From NCBI GenBank assembly GCA_030631085.1, contig DAOVLV010000120.1:1-6297 (forward strand): DNA of 6,297 nt, given 5' to 3'. Below are positions 1 to 4,995 of this stretch, piece by piece. The notes beneath the pieces are model-generated. The model saw only the letters and a list, made by a program, of their open reading frames with translations, was not told the origin of the DNA and searched no databases. Positions within the stretch are counted from its first letter, which is position 1, and every line of letters begins with the position of its first letter. The position numbers were made by a program, and so were the translations under genes. The stretch is from Planctomycetales bacterium. GTDB lineage: Bacteria; Planctomycetota; Phycisphaerae; SM23-33.

Positions 1-797
1 AAGTAGTCACCCGTACTGATGATGTCGTTGGTGGAAGCATAATAATCTACCCAGAAACCGCCGGCATCTCCCGTGCCGCCATTGCGAATGTCCCAATAGA
101 CATCCAGAGAGTCACCAACAGCCACCGTGTCCGGATTGAAGGAACTCCACGAATCTCCATCATCGTAAAGGTCAACGTAGGCGTCAGTGTAGTAAACATA
201 AATCGCAACATAGTCTATGTAGCCCGTGTCTCCGCTATAATAATCTTGTGCCCACAGGTCCCAATTCTGGCTGACTGGCTCCCCATCGAAGACATGAATG
301 TCATACACCCATTCGGCAATATCATTGGCAGAACCACCTTCCTGGTCACGGATAACGTAATTTGTGGACTCGCTTTCAATGTCCACTTGAAGGTCGCCGA
401 TGTAGGAATGGATTATTTCGTAATAGACATTAACACTTGTGATCGTTGCCGATGCACCAGAGGTTGTCAGCGGGCTGTAAACCCAACCGCCTCCTGTGCC
501 ACCGCTGCCATCGGGAATCGATACGTCTGTGAAGTTGTTGTCGTAGAGGTAAGCCCTCGTGCCATCACGAGACCATTCGGCCACCATAACACCGTCGGAT
601 TTACCTGCGGCGCCGTCCTCAGGGTTGGCCGCGCCCGGAACATTTGAGGCGAGTTCGACAGTGTTATGTTCGACAAGCCCAGCGTCTAATAAAAAGAGTG
701 CGCTGTTGAGATCGGCCGACAAGAGCAGCCTTGGCTCCAATTCCTCGAAAAGCGTCTGCGGCAGGTGATCTGTGGCTTTCTTTGTCTTCGTTCCCAT
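1..797 (-). CDS. LEPR-XLL surface protein with P domain and CARDB-like domain (N-terminal part, cut by window edge)
   Basis: An open frame runs from ATG at 797 to the left edge without a stop, giving 265 residues; the C-terminus lies outside. Residues 17-29 read FEELEPRLLLSAD, the LEPR-XLL motif known from the N-termini of large, often repetitive surface or secreted proteins of planctomycetes and other Gram-negatives. Residues about 88-204 resemble a proprotein-convertase P domain: an early IPDG, a central strand followed by HSYIGDLQVDIES, and a late GEPVSQNWDLWAQD then GDTGYIDYV. From about 207 the frame looks like a CARDB-type beta-sandwich (NPDTVAVGDSLDVYWDIRNGGTG, then YYASTNDIISTGD). There is no classical signal peptide, which is usual for this group. 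The start is supported by AGAAGGGAG (805-813) seven bases upstream. By inference it is an exported protein with adhesive or carbohydrate-associated modules. The motif and P domain are convincing; full length and role are unknown. Confidence 0.88.
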   Translation of the reverse strand, partial: MGTKTKKATDHLPQTLFEELEPRLLLSADLNSALFLLDAGLVEHNTVELASNVPGAANPEDGAAGKSDGVMVAEWSRDGTRAYLYDNNFTDVSIPDGSGGTGGGWVYSPLTTSGASATITSVNVYYEIIHSYIGDLQVDIESESTNYVIRDQEGGSANDIAEWVYDIHVFDGEPVSQNWDLWAQDYYSGDTGYIDYVAIYVYYTDAYVDLYDDGDSWSSFNPDTVAVGDSLDVYWDIRNGGTGDAGGFWVDYYASTNDIISTGDY

Positions 798-1127
798 GAT
801 GTGTCTCCCTTCTGTCTGGAACAGCCGTCGTTCCTATGCCAAGGCCCTTCGAAGGCCGACATGCTTACGAAACTACATAAATGATTCCAATTCCTGTTGC
901 AATAGCGTCATTCGCAACGTATAATTAATGCGGTTCCCAGTGGTGGGTGAAGCGCATTGCAACACCCGCCACCGGAACTCCCAGGGCCAGCGGCGTTCTG
1001 TCAGGACCAACCGCTGGTCCGCTTTTATTTCGGAACCGCTTATTCTCTACCGACTTGCGGGTTCATATACCTGCTTCTTGCCCGCTTCGGCATATATCTC
1101 GAATTGCTTCTGAAACTAAACAACCCG
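798..1127. other. Gene-free spacer between the PEP-CTERM gene and the LEPR-XLL gene
   Basis: This 330-bp stretch has no convincing gene; the short plus-strand frames at 928-1213 have no recognisable protein features. It should hold the end of the PEP-CTERM transcript and the promoter of the LEPR-XLL gene. Three inverted repeats are visible: 1004-1009 with 1015-1020 (GGACCA/TGGTCC), 933-949 with 963-978 (listed separately), and GTTGCAAT 896-903 with 910-918 (one bulged base). A small palindrome, CCTTCGAAGG at 846-855, lies in the probable leader of the LEPR-XLL gene. The best promoter-like pair on the minus strand, TTGCAA (897-902) and TATGTA (874-879) with a 17-bp spacer, is too weak to call. 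Confidence 0.6.
933..978 (-). terminator. Candidate terminator hairpin downstream of the PEP-CTERM gene
   Basis: The arms GTGGTGGGTG (940-949) and CACCCGCCAC (963-972) pair with one mismatch or wobble. After a small internal bulge they continue with GTTCC (933-937) against GGAAC (974-978), enclosing a 13-base loop. Read on the minus strand, the hairpin lies about 150 bases after the PEP-CTERM stop and is followed by an AT-rich stretch (ATTAATTATA) but no true T run. It could act as a weak intrinsic terminator, an RNA 3' end stabiliser, or part of the control region of the next gene. Confidence 0.35.
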
Positions 1128-1778
1128 TTACCGCTTTGTCTTCCTTCTCCGCCTCAAGGCCACCAGCCCGCCCAAAGCCAGCAGGCTTAGCGATGCAGGT
1201 TCCGGCACGTTGAGGTCGCCAGTTCCCCAGTCCATGGTGAAAGCAGCGCCTCCATAAAGAGCCAATGGCGCATCGCCGTGGTCTGCCGTAAAGTGCATCA
1301 CGCCACATGTGTCGTTCGCCCTGAAGGTGCCGGTTAAGAACCAGTCTTGGGTGGCACAGAAATCCGCATCGAATGTCCCAGCCCCCGCATTGTCCAAATG
1401 CGGAGCAGAATCATTGGCTGCGCCATTTGCCATGACATTGAGCGTTGGGTTCAACACGAAGCTGATCCCGGCCAACCCGTTGTCGGGCGTTCCGGTAATA
1501 TCAATTTGGCCTCCGCTGATCCCAACGTCCGGGCTGTCCACGTCCATCCAGAGACGAATTCTGAACTGCTCTCCTTGGCCGATGTCCGGGATCCCATCGG
1601 GACCTCCGACGCCGCAGGGTCCGACCGTGTCCAGCAGCGGGGTATCCGACACCGCGTCCAGGAATTCCATTGTGACGTGAATTGTCGATTCTCCGTTCGC
1701 CATCGTCGCTGACCCAACCATAACCAACACTACCGTTACAACCAACCACTTGCTTGCTACTTCGTACCTCTTGAGCAT
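1128..1778 (-). CDS. PEP-CTERM sorting-domain protein of unknown function
   Basis: This is a 216-residue exported protein. Residues 1-28 form a signal peptide (basic start, hydrophobic core WLVVTVVLVMVGSA, small residues before the probable cut near ANG). Residues 191-216 are a complete PEP-CTERM tail: VPEPASLSLLALGG, a hydrophobic segment, then a basic end RRRRKTKR. In known systems this tail directs the protein to an exosortase, which removes it during export; no exosortase lies in this window. The central 160 residues are rich in Gly, Asp and Thr and look like a small beta-sandwich (for example GEQFRIRLWMDVDSP and GLAGISFVLNP), perhaps cohesin-like, but no family is assigned. Cysteines are at 55, 141 and 158. 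The start is fixed by AAAGGAGG (1787-1794) eight bases upstream, and a consensus promoter lies further upstream. Likely surface or extracellular-matrix associated. Confidence 0.9.
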   Translation of the reverse strand: MLKRYEVASKWLVVTVVLVMVGSATMANGESTIHVTMEFLDAVSDTPLLDTVGPCGVGGPDGIPDIGQGEQFRIRLWMDVDSPDVGISGGQIDITGTPDNGLAGISFVLNPTLNVMANGAANDSAPHLDNAGAGTFDADFCATQDWFLTGTFRANDTCGVMHFTADHGDAPLALYGGAAFTMDWGTGDLNVPEPASLSLLALGGLVALRRRRKTKR

Positions 1779-1870
1779 GAGTACTGCCTCCTTTCAAAAA
1801 AATGAGCTTGAGCCGCATTACCCCCCGCCCCAGTTGGCGAAAGGCAAACACGCGAGCATTGATAGGAAAC

Positions 1871-1898
1871 ATTATAAGGCAATTCCTCATTTTGTCAA
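1871..1898 (-). promoter_or_regulatory. Consensus sigma-70 type promoter of the PEP-CTERM gene
   Basis: On the minus strand a perfect -35 TTGACA (1893-1898) and a perfect -10 TATAAT (1871-1876) are separated by 16 bp. Transcription should start near 1863-1865, giving a leader of about 85 bases ending in the strong AAAGGAGG site. AT-rich sequence just upstream includes the palindrome GTATTT-A-AAATAC (1906-1918), which could be an UP-like element or a protein site. The 12-for-12 hexamer match, correct orientation and distance make this the best-supported promoter in the window. Confidence 0.8.
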
Positions 1899-1930
1899 GA
1901 TCAAAGTATTTAAAATACCGCTGAAATATC

Positions 1931-1958
1931 GCGTACGTGATGCGTACTAGACGTACGC
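1931..1958. promoter_or_regulatory. Palindromic GCGTAC element, probable operator upstream of the PEP-CTERM promoter
   Basis: GCGTACGT (1931-1938) and ACGTACGC (1951-1958) are a perfect 8-bp inverted repeat with a 12-bp spacer. The spacer contains a further GCGTAC at 1942-1947, exactly 11 bp after the first copy. The element lies about 33 bp upstream of the -35 hexamer and is centred about 80 bp upstream of the predicted transcription start, a position typical of activator sites. No regulator gene is adjacent, so the binding protein is unknown. Confidence 0.45.
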
Positions 1959-2341
1959 ACCGCAGGCTATTTTTCGTTCACGTTCCCTATAGTGCACTTT
2001 AGCCATTTTTGCCTTCGCACGGGGCTAATAGTGACCAATTTCTCGTGAGTTTTGGCCAACTCCGCTTTTGGGAACGGAGTTGCATTAAATCTTAAGTCTT
2101 TTATTCGCAGGGGTGACGCCTCGGAAAAATGGCTGACTCCCACCCATATAGAAACATGGCCGGGAAAAGTAGTGCGACATAGTTTCTGTAATTTCGTTCG
2201 CCTCGATCATAACTGCGTAGCCTGAATCGGAAGGAGCCCCGGACGTTCTTTTGAGATTCAGATCGTAATATTCGCCGATTCCCTTTACGATTGGCTCTTT
2301 GTTGCCCCTTTTGCGGTCTTTTTCCTCTGCCGATGTATGTA
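1959..2341. other. Region without a secure gene; contains a doubtful small ORF
   Basis: Between the PEP-CTERM control region and the stop of the 114-residue protein there are 383 bp without a clear gene. On the minus strand ATG 2210 to TAA 2085 gives 41 residues (start MIEANEITETMSHYF, end NKRLKI), and the same frame stays open upstream to just before 2341, about 88 codons in all, without an ATG, GTG or TTG. A second minus frame is also open through most of the region with an arginine-rich, off-frame look, so openness alone is weak evidence. The upstream AGG is ten bases from the ATG, a poor ribosome site. An inverted repeat ATCGTAA/TTACGAT (2262-2268, 2285-2291) also lies here. I recognise nothing else. 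Confidence 0.4.
2057..2082 (-). terminator. Hairpin after the doubtful small ORF, terminator-like
   Basis: CAACTCCG (2057-2064) and CGGAGTTG (2075-2082) form a perfect 8-bp stem with a 10-base loop. On the minus strand it begins two bases after the TAA at 2085-2087, the usual place for a terminator, but no T run follows. On the plus strand it is followed by a T-rich stretch, yet no plus-strand gene precedes it. It may mark the end of the transcript that starts at or above the 114-residue protein. Confidence 0.3.
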
Positions 2342-2686
2342 TCAGTAGTGTTTATCCTGAACCGTAACGATGGGGCAGGAGTAATGGCTGTCGGAGAAAA
2401 ATATCCCGCCTTTTTGATCGGTCTTCAATTTGGCGTTCTGGTAGTCGAAACTGGTGGGCAGTTCGTTGATGATTTCAATCCGGCTCCAGGGTACGATTCT
2501 TTTTCCAATTGCTCCGACTACAATGTCTTTGGGACCGTTGACTGACCGGCCGTAGTGGAAGGTCCTGCACATCAACTCCACGCAGACTTCATCCCGTCCG
2601 GTAACCTGACCGATCAGCAGATGGTTATGAGCATCAGGATAAGGCTTTATGGACCTTACCTTCCACATCAAGCGAGTGTCGTCCAT
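2342..2686 (-). CDS. Hypothetical protein of 114 residues
   Basis: I do not recognise this protein family. The sequence looks like a real protein: it alternates hydrophobic and polar residues in strands (HNHLLIGQVTG 20-30, VCVELMCRTFHYG 34-46, DIVVGAIGKRIVPWSRIEII 54-73) followed by a more polar tail with QKGGIFFSD near residues 91-99. Strand-rich segments ending in PWSRIEI suggest a small beta-barrel, such as an Sm-like or OB-like fold, but this is only inference. No signal peptide or membrane segment is visible, so it is probably cytoplasmic. The ATG at 2686 has a weak purine-rich site (GAAGAGA) upstream; the Met codon at residue 7 (2668) is an alternative. It lies 99 bp after the porin, separated by a strong hairpin, so co-transcription with the porin is possible but unproven. 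Confidence 0.65.
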   Translation of the reverse strand: MDDTRLMWKVRSIKPYPDAHNHLLIGQVTGRDEVCVELMCRTFHYGRSVNGPKDIVVGAIGKRIVPWSRIEIINELPTSFDYQNAKLKTDQKGGIFFSDSHYSCPIVTVQDKHY

Positions 2687-2705
2687 GTGTATTTCTCTTC
2701 ATTCC

Positions 2706-2739
2706 GGTCAACCGGCCTTCCTCCACAGGCCGGTTGACC
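2706..2739 (-). terminator. Perfect 13-bp hairpin between the porin and the 114-residue protein gene
   Basis: GGTCAACCGGCCT (2706-2718) pairs perfectly with AGGCCGGTTGACC (2727-2739), leaving an 8-base loop. It lies 46 bp after the porin stop and 19 bp before the start of the next gene. On the minus strand there is no T run after it, so it is not a textbook intrinsic terminator. The minus-strand loop reads GTGGAGGA and exposes two GGA triplets. It may instead be a 3' stabiliser of the porin mRNA, a leader regulatory element of the downstream gene, or a DNA operator. A second GGTTGAC copy follows at 2741-2747. Confidence 0.45.
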
Positions 2740-2785
2740 TGGTTGACTTTGGCGGTCCTCCATTGGCACCTGCCATTTTCCTCCG

Positions 2786-4081
2786 TTAGAATTTCCAGAC
2801 CAGGTCGGCCTGGACTGTGGTGTTGCGTTCGTTCTGGTTGTTGCCTGTAACCGGTTCTGTCCAGAGAACCTTTCCGCCGAGGGTCAGCGAATCGGTCAGA
2901 TTGTACTTGGCGCCCCAGGTGTGGCCTTTGCGGTTAGCACCTCCGAAGTCGCTGTCGTTGAATTCGCCCGGCGTACAGTTGGCCTCAATGTAGGCGTATT
3001 TGTATCCGGCGGACCAGTCGCCTTTTTTCTTGTTCTTTCCGACCTTAAGACCCACGGCGTAACCATCGGCCTGATTGTCATAATTCTCTGCGCGGTCCGA
3101 GTCGCCGCAGTTGTGAATCCAGTCAAAATACGCGCTCATCGGAAGTCCGAAGGCCTTGAAACCGACTTTATTGGTCAGGTTGAACATTTGGAACTGTCCG
3201 GCTGCAAGCTCTCCGTCGGGCTTGACATTGTTACCGTTGGCGCCCAGATAATTGGCGTTGATGTGATCGTAGTCGTAGAACGTCGTGGCGCAGGTCCACT
3301 TGACGTTCTTGGCGAGTTTCCAGTTGAAACCGGCTTGGTATGCGACCAGTATGGCGTCGTGGTCGCGGTTGTTTTCTTCTACTATGAAGTAGCCGACCCC
3401 GGCGAACGGTTCAAAGTTGCCCATCTTGTGCTTGTACTGTCCCCATACGCCTTCGGGGTTCACGTCGGAGTCCCAGACCAGGTCTGTGTGGACCATCGGT
3501 TTCTTCATCTTTCCACCGATAATCGTGAAGCCCTTGAGCCACTTGGGGCTGTACTTCGCATAGGCCAGATCGATCCAGACGTTCTTTTCCGAGAAACTTC
3601 CGTCGAAGGTCTGGTTGGTCGAGGTGGGGTTGTTGTTGGAGCCGCTTGCCAGACGGAAACCCACTTCCATCTGCTTATCAAGCCACGTTTTTTTGAATCC
3701 GAATCTCAGGCGGAACCTTGCGCGGTTACGATTTCTCCTGGTCCTTCCGCTGAAGCATTCACCCTGGTAGCGAAGACGCAGGTCGCCGTAGAACTTCAGG
3801 TTGTCCATCCACTTTGGCGTGGACGATTGTCCGTCGGAATTGAGATTCATCTCCTTGAGTACTTCCCGGATCGCCTCGCGGCGGGCCTTTTCGAGATGCT
3901 GTTGGTCCTGTTGCGATTCCAACTCGGCCAGACGGTTTTCCTGATCCTTAATCCGCGTTTTCAGGGCCTTGATGGTTGTTTGAATATCCTCATTGTCTGG
4001 AGGAGATTCACCTTTAGCCGCTGTCACGCCCATGCACAACAGCAATACTCCAACCACAATTCTCACAACATTATTGCGCAT
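2786..4081 (-). CDS. Putative outer-membrane porin, probably phosphate-starvation linked
   Basis: This 431-residue protein has a signal peptide (1-24, core VVRIVVGVLLLCMGVTA), a predicted coiled coil at about 31-78 (heptad-like Leu/Ile with many Glu/Lys/Arg) and a beta-barrel from about 92 to the end. The barrel begins LKFYGDLRLRYQG, continues with an arginine-rich RARFRLRFGF strand, and includes conserved-looking motifs of the putative porin family (Porin_5 type): GFRLASGSNNNPTSTNQT, IDLAYAKYSP and DLVWDSDVNPEGV. It ends VQADLVWKF; the final Phe is the usual BAM recognition signal. A coiled coil before the barrel is seen in porins that contact the cell wall or trimerise. The start is supported by AAAGGAG six bases upstream. 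It follows phoU by 225 bp with a Pho-box-like array between, so I infer anion or phosphate passage under starvation. Substrate specificity cannot be read from the sequence. Confidence 0.88.
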   Translation of the reverse strand: MRNNVVRIVVGVLLLCMGVTAAKGESPPDNEDIQTTIKALKTRIKDQENRLAELESQQDQQHLEKARREAIREVLKEMNLNSDGQSSTPKWMDNLKFYGDLRLRYQGECFSGRTRRNRNRARFRLRFGFKKTWLDKQMEVGFRLASGSNNNPTSTNQTFDGSFSEKNVWIDLAYAKYSPKWLKGFTIIGGKMKKPMVHTDLVWDSDVNPEGVWGQYKHKMGNFEPFAGVGYFIVEENNRDHDAILVAYQAGFNWKLAKNVKWTCATTFYDYDHINANYLGANGNNVKPDGELAAGQFQMFNLTNKVGFKAFGLPMSAYFDWIHNCGDSDRAENYDNQADGYAVGLKVGKNKKKGDWSAGYKYAYIEANCTPGEFNDSDFGGANRKGHTWGAKYNLTDSLTLGGKVLWTEPVTGNNQNERNTTVQADLVWKF

Positions 4082-4181
4082 TCGTTGCTCCTTTCAATAC
4101 TGCGCCTTCAGGTTCGAATCCGCTGGCTGAACGCTCAGCCACAAACGAACTCGTTACCTGAAACCGAGTGTGCCAAAGGAG

Positions 4182-4220
4182 TGTTAAGCGAGTATGAAGA
4201 CCATGTGAAATGCGTGTTAA
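4182..4220 (-). promoter_or_regulatory. Pho-box-like array upstream of the porin gene
   Basis: On the minus strand four hexamers occur in order: TTAACA (4215-4220), TTCACA (4204-4209), TTCATA (4193-4198) and TTAACA (4182-4187), each separated by exactly 5 bp. PhoP of Bacillus binds TTAACA-like repeats with this 11-bp spacing, and PhoB of enterics binds 11-bp direct repeats containing TGTCATA, which TTCATA and TTCACA also resemble. The array ends 100 bp before the porin start and lies between phoU and the porin. No clear -10 hexamer was found after it, which is the main weakness; CATACT at 4191-4196 is the best candidate but overlaps the array. Confidence 0.6.
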
Positions 4221-4228
4221 TAAAGGAT

Positions 4229-4310
4229 CAGTAGCCAGTAGCCGGTAGCCAGTAGTCAGGAAAAACAGATTTTATTTACCGGCTACTGACTACTGGCTAC
4301 CGACTACTAC
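4229..4310. repeat. Inverted pair of 7-bp short tandem repeats at the phoU 3' end
   Basis: Left block: four 7-bp units, CAGTAGC, CAGTAGC, CGGTAGC, CAGTAGT (4229-4256). Right block, inverted: CGGCTAC, TGACTAC, TGGCTAC, CGACTAC (4280-4307) and a partial TAC. The units differ almost only by transitions. The segments 4237-4259 and 4286-4308 are complementary over 23 bases with one mismatch that becomes a G-U pair in minus-strand RNA, giving a long hairpin with a 26-base loop. The repeat contains the phoU stop codon (TAG, 4307-4309) and a second in-frame TAG beside it (4304-4306). It may end or stabilise the pst-phoU transcript. Confidence 0.85.
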
Positions 4311-4981
4311 ATTGTTTGTTCGTCAAATGCGTCGGCATGTCGGATGATGTCCCCGGTTCGCAGGAAGATGATGTCCTCGGCGATGTTGGTGCACAGGTCG
4401 CCGATGCGTTCCAGTGCTTTGGCGACGTTAATCATTGTCATAGCGGCTTCGACGCCGCCGGTCTTCTTGCCTTCGGCGTCCAGGACGCTACGAACAAAGC
4501 TTCTGTAGGCCTCGTCAATCAGGTCGTCGGAGTCGATTACGCCCTGTGCGCCGGTTGTGTCGTTGGCGCGAAGCGTTCTTACGGTCCGGCCAAGGGTGTC
4601 GGTGGTGGTTTCCGTGAGCGAATCGAACGAGTCGTATCGGTCGAAGTCGATACTGTCTTCGACGACGTGTTTAGTACGTCTGCCGATACTGGCGGCCAGG
4701 TCGGCGATGCGCTCCAGGTCGCTGTTGACCTTGATGATGGTGCAGATAGTCCGCAGGTCGATAGCCGCTGGCTGATAGAGCGCAAGCAGGCGGATGCACT
4801 CCTGCTCGATTTCCACTTCCTCGCGGTCGATTACCGAGTCATGCAGGTCCACTTGTTGACCTGCTTCGACATTGCCGTCTTTTATCGCGCGCAGTGCGTC
4901 GGCCAGGGCCTGTTCAACTCGCATGCCCATCAGGTCCAGTCGAAGCACTACCTTCTCAAGTCGCCCCTGTAGTTCAGACAT
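4307..4981 (-). CDS. phoU: Phosphate-transport system regulator PhoU
   Basis: This 224-residue protein is full length for PhoU, which is two repeated three-helix bundles. The first half starts ELQGRLEKVVLRLDLMGMRVEQAL and carries DLRTICTIIKVNSDLERIAD (75-94); the second carries INVAKALERIGDLCTNIAED (184-203). The two ERIxD motifs (E90-D94, E191-D195) are the metal-binding signatures of the family. PhoU is a cytoplasmic, membrane-associated protein that links the state of the PstSCAB transporter to the PhoR-type kinase and prevents excess phosphate uptake. The gene starts 14 bp after pstB with GGAG seven bases before the ATG, so the two are certainly co-transcribed. The C-terminus, after HADAFDEQTM, ends at a TAG lying inside a short tandem repeat, suggesting the original end was replaced by repeat growth; only a few residues would be affected. 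Confidence 0.96.
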   Translation of the reverse strand: MSELQGRLEKVVLRLDLMGMRVEQALADALRAIKDGNVEAGQQVDLHDSVIDREEVEIEQECIRLLALYQPAAIDLRTICTIIKVNSDLERIADLAASIGRRTKHVVEDSIDFDRYDSFDSLTETTTDTLGRTVRTLRANDTTGAQGVIDSDDLIDEAYRSFVRSVLDAEGKKTGGVEAAMTMINVAKALERIGDLCTNIAEDIIFLRTGDIIRHADAFDEQTM

Positions 4982-4995
4982 TTTCTCGCTCCGTA

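Noticed and set aside
246..647. Plus-strand open frame of 133 codons at the left side
   Set aside because: It lies opposite the LEPR-XLL protein, whose P domain is convincing in the minus frame.
874..902. TTGCAA and TATGTA with a 17-bp spacer as promoter of the LEPR-XLL gene
   Set aside because: Only four and three positions match the consensus hexamers; a match of this quality is expected by chance in AT-rich spacer DNA.
1004..1030. Hairpin GGACCA/TGGTCC followed by GCTTTTATTT, a plus-strand terminator shape
   Set aside because: The stem is only 6 bp and no plus-strand gene lies upstream of it to be terminated.
1309..1712. Two overlapping plus-strand open frames opposite the PEP-CTERM gene
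   Set aside because: The minus-strand gene has a signal peptide, PEP-CTERM tail, strong ribosome site and promoter; these frames have none.
2921..4234. Long plus-strand open frame of 437 codons opposite the porin gene
   Set aside because: It is antisense to the well-supported porin; its composition (Val/Gly/Phe-rich, no domain) is that of a mirror frame, and no ribosome site or promoter supports it.
4316..4972. Plus-strand open frame of 218 codons opposite phoU
   Set aside because: Antisense shadow of phoU, which has clear family motifs and operon context.
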